From Laccaria trichodermophora (Eukaryota; Basidiomycota; Agaricomycetes; Agaricales; Hydnangiaceae): a stretch of 64,000 bases of DNA. This document shows, one piece after another, positions 33,265-45,190 of this stretch. Numbering within the stretch: the first letter of the stretch is position 1; each line of letters begins with the position of its first letter. The stretch covers positions 1-64,000 of the forward strand of contig JACTVC010000034.1 of NCBI GenBank assembly GCA_018417955.1, read 5' to 3'. The notes below the pieces were generated by a model. The model did no database searches. It saw only the letters and a list, made by a program, of their open reading frames with translations, and was not told the DNA's origin. The translations under genes were made by a program, and so were the position numbers.

Positions 33265-35264
33265 TCAAAGCGCGTACTCGAACCATGCAGACAGATCGCC
33301 TAACCCAGGTTTCTCCTCGTCTTTCTTCGACGTCACTCGAATATTTTTCTTTTTCTTGTTCTGATTCCACAGGTAATACGCGTTCATCCCACTAAGAAGA
33401 AACATGAGTACAGAAAATGTCAGAAGTGTTCTGGTAGCTTTGAGGTATCGCGGAGCAGGAGACAAGGATCCCAGGAGCCACGTGGCGAGGATGCCGCCCG
33501 AGTTAGTCATGATAAAACCGATGGCAATAGCTGTTGCACGACGGGCATGTGGAGCGGCGTTGTTGGCACTCCATGTAGAGAGCGTGGGTGCGGCGAGGTA
33601 AGTGCCGGGAATCGAGAAGAACAAAGATCCATACTGGACATGAGGTGTGGTAGCGCCTGTGGTGCGATCAGTTTATATGGTTTCAAGGTTGAAGAATTGA
33701 TGAACTCACCCAAAAAAACGCCGAATCCCATCACGCATAGAAAGGATGAGAACATCGCCACGATGCCACGGCATCGGTATTTGTCAGATACATAAGCGCC
33801 GGTCATACTTACTGAACTCAAACAGAACTTAGCAAGTGGAATTCGAAGAGGGAACCCTACTCACAGACGAAGGCAACCACGAAAGGGGGAACACTCATGA
33901 GCTGCGCACGAGACGTGGTGTAACCAAGGCTTTGAACGATTGAAGGTGTGAAGCTAATCCAAATGTCTAGTACTCTGAAGGAGCCTAGAACCGGTGGACT
34001 TACTATGCAAGGCCAAATAAAATCGCTCCTGAGCGCTGAGCGATCGTCATCACTTCTTTGACTGCTGACAGTTGAAATCAACTCACCATCAAAGAAGAAT
34101 ATGATAGCCAACATCCAAACCTGGGGAAGCTTGAACGCCATGCCAACCTCCCTCCAGCTGAATGCATCCGCAGCTTCGTCTTTTCCAGTTGCGCCGTCTT
34201 CCCGGAGCTTTAAAACAATATATCTTCTCTCCTCCTCGTTGAAAAAGCGAGCCTGGGCTGGCGATCTTGGCAGCAGAAGGTATGAAAGAGCACCAAGGGC
34301 GAATGTGAGCGTCCCTTCGATAATAAAAATCCACGCCCAGCCGTGCCGGTTCCCAATGCCGTTCATTTGAATAATACCAAAAGCAAGGAGACCTGAGAAT
34401 GCGCCAGAGAGAGACGCAGCGGAGAAGAAGGCACAGATACTGTGATGCAAAGGGGAGCGTGAGTATTGCCCCTTCGACATGGCCAGGGCCAGAGAAGATT
34501 GGGGTTTACGACCGTTGAAAATAAGTAAGGGATTTGCTCACCGCCATTGAAGCTGATGACGAGGGTAGAAGAAAGATAGGTACAAGACGAGACCGGGGAA
34601 CACGCCGCCTATTACGGTGAGGCTTCCACTTTCACGGATTTTACTAAGACCCGAACCTTCCAAAAGGCCTAGAAAGAATCGGCAAGCCAATAGACCACCA
34701 TAGGTTTGAACGACGCCTTGGAAGCGAGAAGAATTAATCGCGCAACGCTACGGAAACTGAGAAATAAACCTTGGAGAGCGGTAACGATGCCCCACAAAGT
34801 CAACATGGTGGGGAGCATTAAGTTAGGCCCGACGGCCTGTCACTTAAATTCAACAACTTATGAACCGAAGAGGGGAGAACTGCTCGCCTTGAGAAGGAGA
34901 TTTGAAGGGAGCTCGGCAACGATGTAGGGTACATATGTGACAGTCAAGGCGATGCTATACTCTTTGTTGGTCATCTTCAGATCTTTCTGAAGGCCAGCCA
35001 CGCGTGCGTTGCCTATATTGCTGCGATCCTATTAAGCGGCCACGATGAGAAACGCTAAAGAAGAGTCCGATGAATACTCGCCAAAAAGGACAGAAAGTAG
35101 AACATAGCCACGACGGGCAAAATCCACATATCTAATTTTCGCCACACTTGCTTTTCCAAGAGAGGGTCAAAAACAACTGATGGAGACTCGCTCCTCTCGT
35201 CACTGCTCGCTTCGTGTATCTTCACCATCTCTCCCGTAGATGTGTGTAAAGAAACTTTTCCCAT
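33265..35264 (-). CDS. MFS transporter, allantoate-permease (Dal5/ACS) type
   Basis: The multi-exon gene starts at ATG 35264 (MGKVSLHTSTGEM) and ends at 33265. After an N-terminal cytosolic region it shows LDMWILPVVAMFYFLSFL then DRSNIGNARVAGLQKDLKM, the standard ACS-family signature between helices 1 and 2. Next come TVTYVPYIVAELPSNLLL, RFFLGLLEG, GWAWIFIIEGTLTFALG, LPRSPAQARFFNEEER, GYTTSRAQLMSVPPF and the C-terminal helices ending LSGMNAYYLWNQNKKKK. About 12 helices are expected. Dal5-type carriers move organic anions, vitamins or nitrogen compounds; the substrate here is unknown. It lies 4 kb from the prenyltransferase on the same strand. Confidence 0.85.
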
Positions 35265-36584
35265 CCGTCAGGGGCAATCAAAGGTAAAATGGGCGGTCGA
35301 GGGGGGAGGGACTATGGACTTTGAATGGCAAATATTATATATGGGACTCAGAGGCGTGAGCCAGATCTTTACGGGGGTGCTTCGGAGTTTGCATCATGGT
35401 CAATGTATCAAGATTCAATGGGAGAGAACAGCTGTCAATGTTTCTGTAAACCCTTTTGCATCGCACGATCACGCGGCTAGTAGTTAGGCCAATATGATGC
35501 AATCAAGATGCAATTTGATTTTGTACGAACTTGGAGACTTTAAGTACAGGCTGCGGCAGAAAGGAGCTGCCAGTGGACGGTTTGAAAAAATGTTCCCAGC
35601 ATTAAATATCTTTCAACTATGTACGATGACTTTGAATTCTTATAGTATCTGACTCATTTGAGGGAGACCCATCAGATAATCATTCAAACAGCTTTGAATG
35701 TCCAAACGGCTTTGAAACCTGTTTTGATGGGGGAATCAAGAAAGTACTTTTACTATTCAAGGTGCTGTTTGGCGTGACAATTACTCTTCCTCTAAGCATT
35801 CGTGTATTTAATTGTCTGTCGTGGAAGAATTTACACAACAAAGGAACTTCCTACCACAAGCTCACATACTCAAAGCGTGATTCGTCCAACCAACTGGGAG
35901 TTCCACACGAACCCTTTCGGGGGCGACAGGGTGCTTCCTTGATGCTTTCTTTCATCATTCTTCTGCTCCAATCGGAACCGACAGTGAATGGTTTGCCACT
36001 TGTGACACCCGAATCTCCTCAGATTGCTCGGATGAAAAATGGCCGATAATGTTGATACCACAGAAGCGCATGGTCTTGAACGCTTGATGGAAGGTGGGAG
36101 ATCATCTCAGAATGGTGTCCAGCTTCGTAGAGAGTAGATGGACATGTCCGTATTTGGCCTGATTGGGACACGGCAAGGACACGGTGGATAATTTATTTCA
36201 TAAACGCTGTTCGCAAGTAATAAGACCCCAAGAAGTGTGTGATCAAGTGCTCTCTGCTATGCGCCTAATTCGTAGCAGATGGCACCATGACATTTGTTGA
36301 ATTGCTATACTCTTTGGTATTTACGACCTAATCGCGATCCTTGAATGCATATCGCGAGGATGAAAAAAGTATACGAAACTGACTTTTGTCACTCTGATGC
36401 CAGATTCAAGGTCCGAGGAGCCGAAGATTTGAGGCGTATCAAGGTCATAGAAGGCCGAAGTGGATTTCTTCAAGTGAGTGAGTTGGATGTTGCTTCTTCA
36501 CTAATAGATGGTTACCGTTGGGGAATACAAATCTCTCTGGAATTCAATGAGCTTTCGAAGAAAACATATCAAAAGAGTTCACGC
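35265..36584. other. No gene supported
   Basis: Short frames only. An 8-bp-arm hairpin (CATTCAAA/TTTGAATG) lies near 35681-35700. Confidence 0.5.
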
Positions 36585-38215
36585 TCATACCAATCTACGG
36601 TCACCAGAAGATAACTGCACATTATTCTGGTTAGAATACTTCCCCGAGGTTTCGTTGAGTTTGGCACGGGCGTTGAGAGTGGATAATAGACAGTTAGCGT
36701 AGAGTTTCGTTAATGCAAAATCCCAAATGAAATTCCTTGGTAAAGAATCAGTACCGTAGAAGTTCTGGGATATCACTGGTATCGGTCGCGTACAAGGCAG
36801 TGTGCTATATCGCGACAAGATTTATTTGAGCCGTTGAATCACGGTGAAAGTGGCGAAGCGTACAGGAAGAGCTGAAAGCACGGTTATCACCGAGCGAATC
36901 GTGTCAGAAGAATAGGAATACTTACTCATGAAAAAGATGACGTCGCCAATTGCAAACAGGGCGCTACCGGGCATGGTGTCAGGAGGAGGAGTAGAGACAT
37001 GGAGGATCAGCAGCATACGTTAACATGCCTGTCTGAACAGTCGCTAGAAAGAAAAACAGTCGAAGTCTTCTCACTAATTCAAAAGGCGCATCTCACTTCG
37101 AATGATTTTTGAAATGACGTCGTCAGTAGCGGTGAAGCCAGTTTTTCTTTTAGTCTTTTATTCTGCGCGTTTGGTGATCTTGGAGATAATGACCGACAGT
37201 ATACTCACGAGTGTTATGACAAGCACCACCGTTATCATAACGTCTGAGACGACAGCTGACAAGAACCAGAGCAGTGCAGGCCAATGGAGTTCGGGTTTGC
37301 GGGCGAATACTTTGACCTTCACGATGAGGACAGTGGTCCATGTACCACCCCCTGCAATCATGATAATCAGAAAACCGAGATAGAATTCCAAGCCATACCG
37401 AGAGACACAACGGCGAAGAAGGCAATAACACCCGGAAGCCAGTTGTTCTTCGATAAGAGCCAGATGCGGTAAGCAAAGAAGAGCTGTATCGGAGTCGAGA
37501 TCGCGACCTACAATCGCATTGGCACCTGATCTTACGAGCAAGAAGAAACAGACGTACAATCGTGACCGGTTCTTCATCCGCCAAAGCGAAGTTAAAACTT
37601 TTTCTTTCGACACAGAAGAGGCTTTACCTGCGGCAAATACTATCTGCCAGTGAAAAAGCACTGACGGCCTGAATCATAAGAACGTACGTGTTGGGATTAA
37701 TGTTGTTGCGACTGGCCTTCCGAAATTCTGGATCAGAGGTTGATACATCATGGCCATGTTGCATCCGGTGTTAAGAGTCTCCATGAGGAACACGTAGATA
37801 ACCTACGTTGAGATTGTTACGTCTGACATCTCATGAAGTGGTAGTGCTTCCTCACGAGATATTTAATCCAGCGGGCATCCCTAACAAACTGTTGGAAAGA
37901 AGCACAGAGGAAACATGGTGGACGCACCCCTTATACGTTAGATAATAATGATAGGTCTGCCCACAATCTCGGAGATGATGTCAAGTAGCTGGAGTACTGA
38001 TATATACGGACCTGGACAATCAATATCTGGACGGTGATAGATTGTAACGAACGAAGAAAGTATGCAGGTGCTTACCCCATACAGAATCATGTTCAGAAAT
38101 ACCCCAATGAGCATTGGCCCAAACCTACCCCAGACTTGAATACCAATGCGCAAGCATCGAAAAGATAGACGACGCACGAGAGCCTGACATTGGGTACTGT
38201 AGGAACTATGGCCAT
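36585..38215 (-). CDS. DUF6534 seven-helix membrane protein
   Basis: The ATG at 38215 (MAIVPTVPN) leads into VWGRFGPMLIGVFLNMILYG, the family's first helix. The hallmark HWPALLWFLSAVVSDVMITV lies near 37200-37280, followed by TGFTATDDVISKII, TVQTGMLT with ALFAIGDVIFFM, and FIWDFALTKLYANCLLSTLN with ARAKL near the C-terminus. The order matches the basidiomycete DUF6534 family of integral membrane proteins, which have no known function. Several short exons are needed and not every splice was resolved; no disabling stop was confirmed. It lies between two MFS genes on the same strand. Confidence 0.75.
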
Positions 38216-39800
38216 CGTGACCACTGAAAGAAGGTGGGATGCTTAGTGAATGTAGGGTTGATTAGGGACGGGATACGCAACGGCGGCGATGAAGGGGCTA
38301 CCCTTTATGAAGAACCGTGAGATAGAAAGTGGGAATGAGACGCGCAAAAATGGAAGAAGAGGCATCAAGCATCCGAAATTCTTGTGATCTCTGCAATGAC
38401 CCCGAAAACCCCAAGTTCAACTGTTCAAACGTTCACGCGCGGTCCTGCAAGACGTCACCTCAAAAGAATTGGTGTTGTGCGTTATAATGATCCATCTCCC
38501 GAGGTAAGATAAATTGTTGATGAACGAGATGGTAAACGATACGCATGGTACGGAACATCAAATCGTAGGAATGAAGGTTTGTGCTGATTCCGACCCACAC
38601 GGCCGGAGCGGTCGACGTAAGGTCGACGAGTGGTGGAAGCGAGAAAAAGATGCGCGAAGCGGGTGCTGACTCAGAGAAAAATCAAGATCAAATATTTGCT
38701 TGTATTTGGCAAAGCCTTCACGGCTCTTTCAAGTACCATTGCCAATGTGAGCTTATTAGAGTGAAAATGTCAGAGAAAGAATGATCCCTACTGCCAATTT
38801 GGTGTAAGACCCTTGACATCAAGGACAGATCGATAAATGATAATCAGTTTCTCTGCTGCCAGAAAACGTGTTTCACAAGCATCCAAAAGAACGCTCAGCT
38901 ACTTAGTCCACCTCAAACTAGGCAGTTAAGCGAAGGCTTTGACAGATCCTTTGACGAGTGGGTCATTTTTTCACCTGTTATGTGATTAGGCCAGGCCTTT
39001 GGAGCAGTTTTACTCTCGGCAGGGGTTTTGTTGTGGTTCAAAGAGGCATACAAACATGAAAATGTCTTTCAAGATTGTCCATAGGGCAAACTCTTTGAGC
39101 AAGGCTTCGCCTTGGGAATGCAGTTGCCGACAATGCCGGCCTTGTGCAGTCACGTCAAAAAGTTGAAGCTCCTTCCATATGGTTCTCCTCCTAGGTGGGG
39201 GCTGCACGATCAAATTTGGATGAATCCATGGGTTTGCCCGCTCACACACCACCCTTTAAACTCCATCGGTGATTCCCCATACGATATGGCTATAATCGTA
39301 TTGAGTGTAAGGTCGTGTGGGTCAATTCCCACTACTGCTGTAAACATCACATATAATATTCCCTAAATACAATGACATCCGCAACTCCAGGTAGATTCCG
39401 GGTGAGAAATACGTCCATTGGACAATGGACTTCGCTCTTCAAAACAATTTTGGATGGCATGCGCATTCTTCCTCACTCCAGGGCTGTAGCAACCGGTAAC
39501 TCAAGCGCCGCTAAGTCATGAGGAAACAAAATTATAGCTATACAGTTAATTAGGTCTCAAACCCCAACATCATAGAAAGAAGAATGAAAGTAGTGGATAT
39601 AATACATGCAAGAGAAACGAGCGGTTTCTCATCACGTCGATGTGTCATAGATCCCCTTCTCAAGCTCAATGTCCTCATTGTAACTATTGGGTCCAGGAAT
39701 CTCGACGATAATACTCATCGGGCGGTTGACAACATTTTGTTTCTCGAACTCCGACCCATGTTTCCTATAAAATCACCGATCAACTAACTAGAACGATAAA
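38216..39800. other. No gene supported; tRNA-like arm near 39317
   Basis: No coding family recognised. GTGGGTCAATTCCCAC at 39317-39332 forms a perfect 5-bp stem with a B-box-like loop. Confidence 0.45.
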
Positions 39801-41960
39801 TTATTGAGTGACGTACTCTGGTCCGATCAAAATGACGAGGATCAAGAATGCAGCTCCAGCGCTGATAAATATTGCTTGTAGCTGCGATTTTGCCATCGTA
39901 ACGCGTAAATGAACCGTGGAATTTCCAGGTGGGGTGCATACCTTGCCGTAATCCGGGACAACTACGGAAGAATTTTTCACAATGACTTTAGTTGTGAGGT
40001 GTTCGGCCGCAACTTCGCAATGAATTAGACGCGGAATCGTATCGTCTCGTGAGGACATAGACTCACAGGCTTGGATAGTTGGCGCGACAGAGGATATTAT
40101 CTATATGTGGAGGTGAGGAGCAGCTTAGGTCGCGTTTAGAAGACTCACATTTCCCATCTGGTACGCAACGCCAGGAAATGTGGCACGCAATGCAGGTGGG
40201 GAAATCTCTGCTAAGTAAATCGGAATCTGCGTTGCGTCAGAGTCAAAAGGCAACGTCGACAATCGTGGCGGGAACTTACAACACCCATTGCACCTTGAAC
40301 GGCATGTTGAACGCCAAATGCACCATTACTGACCAACATAAACGACGTCCCTTTGATGACAATCGGCAGGAATGCTGTATTGAATCGATAGTTTTGGATT
40401 GGAACATTGGAAAATATTGGGTTTCAATGACTTACCCGCAAGGAGCATGATCATGAAACTGCGAGAACGGATGAGGGATCTCTCTTGTCAAGAAATTTTG
40501 GGACTCACATCATCGCTATCCGCCTGCCAAAGCGTTGACTGAGGTTACCTGTGGCCACCGACCCCCTGCAAATATCAGTTATCACGCAGGTCAGAGATAT
40601 CCTTGTAGGCTAGGAGCATGCGTACAGAGTAGCGCCCTAAAAGTGTCGCGCGTCTCAGGACTTCGTTGAAAAAAAAAAAGAAACAGTACAAGATGCTCAC
40701 AATACCGCCAAAGATCGTCATAAACAACGCAGGCCCAGGCTCAAGCCCCTTGTTCGTCACCAGAAACAAGAAATACATATCCTAGCAAGAACAAAATTTC
40801 AAAACGCGATGTTAGTCGACCATGATAATGTTGCGTACCCGAGAGGCACTCATTAGGAAGCCGAAACCTGGAATTATTATGTTGTGAATGAACGAAAGCA
40901 AGAGGATGTATGATACGTACTGGCCATAAGCAGGACGGCGTAAACGCAAAGAAGCCAGCGCCATTTCAAGACCTTTTTGATCTCCTTCCAGAACTCCTTT
41001 GCCTTCTTCGATCCTTCTATTCCTCTCGCTTGCTCTGCCGCCTTGGTGCTTGAGAAGGACTCGCTCTCAGGGAGGATCGCTCGGAGGCAGGCGGCTACGA
41101 AAGATATGGCGAATCCAATGTAGTATAAACTCCTCCAGCCCACTTTAACTTTTGGAACGAGGAACATGGAGATTACCGCAGAAATGATATATCCAGCTGC
41201 AGAGCCTTGTTGTAGGACGCCACTAACGAAACCACGAGCATCGAGAGGAACATTCTCGAGCACGTTGGATGTTGATACACCCCATATTCCACCCATAGCA
41301 ATAGCTGAGGCAGATCGAACGACATTGAATTGGTCGAATTCTCGAACGAAACCTGTGCAGAGCTGAAAGGCGGAGAGGAGGAAGAGGTTGCAAACGAGGG
41401 GCCATTTCCGGCCGTAACGATCCGAAAGGATCCCAAATAGAAGCTATTGGTGATTATGTAAGCATAAAGTCCCGACAATATAAAGGTATCAGGCGCACTG
41501 CACCAATCGGTCGAAATAAAAGTGTAATAGTAATGGCAGAGTTCTATAAAAGTAAAATTCTAGTAGTCATTGTTCCATTGGAAGATAATTCCGAAGCTAG
41601 AACGTACAACTTGCTGAGGGGTTTTTTTGAACTCTTTCGCAATGAACGTGCCCTGACTGCCAGCAACGAAGGACAGGGAATACAAATCGATGGAATCGCA
41701 AGTCCACGCCAGCCAGCTGAAATTCGAGAGAAGGTTAATTGAGCCTGATCAATAACCAATTTTCTGAGCAGAAAAAAGTCGGACGGGTGGGGAGGATTGT
41801 GGACGATGGCGTGGCTGATTATACCGACGATAACGACGTACCCGACGAAGAACTGTGCCCACTGAATCTCGGTCAAGGAGCGTAGAGATCTCCACAAAGA
41901 CACCGTTCGCTGACGCTGTTCTTTGTTACGAATGAGGGTTCGTAGAAAGTGGGGCGCCAT
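39801..41960 (-). CDS. MFS transporter, carboxylate/sugar-acid (SHS/Jen1-like) type
   Basis: ATG 41960 gives MAPHFLRTLIRNKEQRQRTV then LTEIQWAQFFVG. After an intron the frame continues WLAWTCDSIDLYSLSF, the signature of this MFS branch. Then come RPIGALIFGILSDRYGRKWP-like sequence (near 41420), SASAIAMGGIWGVSTSNVLE, GFVSGVLQQGSAAGYIISAV and KVGWRSLYYIGFAISFVAA. The C-terminal half is in short exons (DMYFLFLVTNKGLEPGPALF, RFGRRIAMM, AIFISAGAAFLILVIL) ending at TAA 39801. Jen1/SHS2 relatives import monocarboxylates. Exon borders in the second half are approximate. Same strand as its neighbours. Confidence 0.8.
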
Positions 41961-43378
41961 TGCTAACCGCCGTGAGGGGTGGAATACAAGACCTGTGTTC
42001 TCGTTGTCACAGGACGTCTTTATAGAGCCTCCCCAGGCGTATCCTTGGGAGAAAGAGCTTCCTTGCATTCATGTTCCGGGGAATAAGACCGACCCCAGGT
42101 GGTGGTGGCCGTGATCCCGAGAATTCGAGAGATTTTATACAAAAATCGTTATTGACCGAACAACTATTTGTACGAAAGTAAGGGGAGATCCGTCAAGAAC
42201 TTCCTCATTTTGTTTATCCGTACGGTTTTTCCGCCCTCGAAATCGAAGATTTTGGCATGATTTACCTTTCTTTTTACCCATGATTACGTTTTTCACTCTT
42301 TAGGCAGCTGTGAGGCATTCATCCTTTTAAAGCATTGATTTTCTGCGGCGGAACTTGGAGGGAAGCAGTTCTATTTTTCCGCGTCGTCGATAAGGCTCCG
42401 CAAGGATGTCGGTTGATTGTCGCATCAGTGAGTTGCCAATCACCTCCAATCACTCAGTCCGACAATTTATATATCATGCAGCATTGATATGTAACAGCGA
42501 ATGGTAGCAATGCAATCCAAACGAAGAATAAGAAATTGCGAGGGTGGGGTAATATGTTACATAACGGTGACAAAAGGGTCGCTTCCTTTTCAATGGGATG
42601 CCTTATCTATGGCCTATGTCTGGTCGACATCTCGGGTGACTGGTCTTTTCTGACTCGTCGATCGCCTCTTCTGAAAAGCAGGCAGCGAGATAATCACGAA
42701 AGCTTTGCGCTGTAGTCCACTTGGTGATCCAAGCGATGCGAGAGATAGGATTCTTTAACTGTGCCGTGCTAACAGCAGGAATATCCTTGGCACTCTATGC
42801 GTCATGCACTCAATCCATGATGAAAACGTCGCACCGGTTTTTCGGAAAGTGCTGTGGAAACAGGTAAGTCGAGGGCAGGTGGGGGCCATACATATAAATC
42901 AAAAAGCCCGTGTGCACACGGGTGTTGCTATACATAGCGGGGTTGCCGGTCAGAATCCACATTTCAAAAAGAGGGAGCTGTTTCTGTGAGAACAAATGTG
43001 GCAACGTAATAATGTAGCTGCTAATTATTGACATGTGCCACGGGGTCCGCGATTCGTTTCACAACTTCGGATCGGGGAGATATTTCTGTGGGGAATTTGT
43101 GCGGTCGTAGATTGATAGAACCCAGGAGACAATCGACCTGCAAACAGGACTACCCATTGAGACGTTGACGTCAGTCATAAGGAACGGAGCCGCGTTTTTA
43201 ATGGTCATAGGGGCGTCCACGTTGTAGAATTTGATGGAAGCGAAGGTTTTTAAAGGATTTCAATCCCCCGTATATGCAAGGAAGGGTGAGTCGGCGAAGG
43301 ACAACAGAAGGTGAACTTGAAAGGCGAGCAACAATGTAGTGGTCCGTGCATAAGATTGTCCCTTGTTAACCAGGACCA
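41961..43378. other. No gene supported
   Basis: Non-coding by my reading. A 16-bp perfect palindrome (CCCGTGTGCACACGGG) lies at 42907-42922. Confidence 0.45.
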
Positions 43379-43860
43379 TCACATAGACCGTTTGTAACTT
43401 TTAACTTTGTTGCGGGTGAGGGCCTCTAATGGGTCGCGGGGATCGACGCTATATTCGTGCTGTGATCGCATAAGATTGCGGAGCCTGACGTATTCGTAAG
43501 CTTCTCTGGAGATTTCGGAAGAAGTATACGCGAAGGTCTTCCAAAAATGACAACTATGATCATGAAGATAGTGAATCCGCCAGAGACATGACGAGGAAGA
43601 TGACGAAGAAAAGATAAGAAGATAGAGGGCGACTTTACCCGGAAAACTTGTCATCAGCAATCCGTAAAGCGTGAAACTAGAGCGGCAGTTCGACGAGGGG
43701 ACTTTAGAAATTGAGTACCCCTATTACAGCGTGCGTTTGACGTCGACCCTATTATGACCTGTAAGTCCCAGCGAACCAACTGATAAAAAAAAACTCGGAA
43801 GAGCGAGCGCAATGTGACGCGAGTTGTGAAAGACATTGACAGCAGTGAGTAGACGACCTA
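43379..43860 (-). CDS. Possible small membrane-protein gene, C-terminal part
   Basis: A minus-strand stretch ends in TSSEISREAYEYVRLRNLMR and DPRDPLEALTRN, which looks coding. Upstream pieces (for example VTLRSLFRVFFYQLVRW or, in another frame, HIALALPSFFLSVGSL) are hydrophobic but could not be joined with confidence. No family recognised. Confidence 0.3.
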
Positions 43861-45190
43861 ATGGTATCGTAAAGCGGGAGCCAACCGTTGGGAATGGATG
43901 GGGTACTTACCACAAAAAATCTTGCTAAGTCGCAACTCCAAGTTCAACTTGAGGCAGCTAAGCTATAGGTGCAGATCAGATAGTATGACACTGTTGGTCA
44001 CCCGAAGTTGTGAATAAAGCCAATGACCTCGCTGGCAGGTAAAGGGTTTACGGAGCAGACAACGCTAGCAGTTTATATGATATCCGAAAAACGGCTGGGT
44101 CACAGTAATCCGGCAGACGGCTGAATCACAGTAAAAGCTCGCACGGACCTCTTTGTTCGGATGATGCCGGATGGAAGGTTATGCCCTTTTTTGGCCCTTC
44201 TCCAAAAGGCCGACAGCGGTCCCAAAGTTGACGAGTCTGATGACAGAAATGACGTTCTCTGTTTCGGTTGAGACACAGAGGCTAGGACTCGTCAAGATAG
44301 CGACTCTAGTTGAGAGGTGGAGAAAGAGGTCGAGGCTAGACAAGCTGACGAGTGGATGGGAGGGGTCGAGCTGAAGGAAAATAACAAAAACGACCTTCAT
44401 TGTCGGCGCAGCTATTATGTATCTTGAACCGTTTTGATTCAGCAAAACTGTTAGAGCGAAATGAGGGCGCCTGTTAAGCGATTTGCCGTATTGCCTTGCA
44501 TAGCGTCAAAGGGAGGGTTCCGTGTTCTCCCCACCCGAAAAGCTGTGCATGCCAGACATGAGGTCACCGAGGTTCGTTATCGTCGTCTCACTTGCACCGA
44601 AGATAACGGTGATATTTTGTCGCGTTGAGTCACCGTTCAATGACGTGACGACGAACCTCCCTTGTAACCAGAATCAGTGCGAAGTACATACACGAAACCA
44701 TAGTACCTCAGCCTTGTCTGCCAGCAAAAACAACGAGAAACAAGAAAAAGCCTTGTCAGTTGTGGGAATACATTTGAATACAAGTGAATGGAACGTACGT
44801 TGTATCCGTTCGAAACCCTTCCAACAACGCCCGAGGAAAAGAAACAAATATTCCTGTCCGCTGTCCCGGAAGTTACTATTGAAAAAGCTGTGTTCTCGCA
44901 ACGGAACACAAAGGGCACCGATGATCGTCATAGTGAAAAATTCAAATAAGCGCCGTTTGTCGTTGTTTCGACTTGTCCAAGTCATCGTCCCCCACGATCA
45001 CGGGCGAGGTGAGCTATGGACGTAAGTAGCAGAGCAGGACAGATCATTTTCAGTCATCAGCTGGCTATCTTTTCCACACACTTCTCTCTTTTCCACACCC
45101 TTCGGGCTAGACCTGCCACTCTCTCTATTACTTATCTGATCTCTTCCCTTCTCCACTACTTACTAGCTCTACTTACCTCACTGCGATACC
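43861..45190. other. No gene supported; upstream region of the DUF6699 gene
   Basis: A direct repeat (ACGGCTGRRTCACAGTAA) occurs twice at about 44091-44134. The 130 bp before 45191 are C/T-rich, typical of a fungal promoter. Confidence 0.45.
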
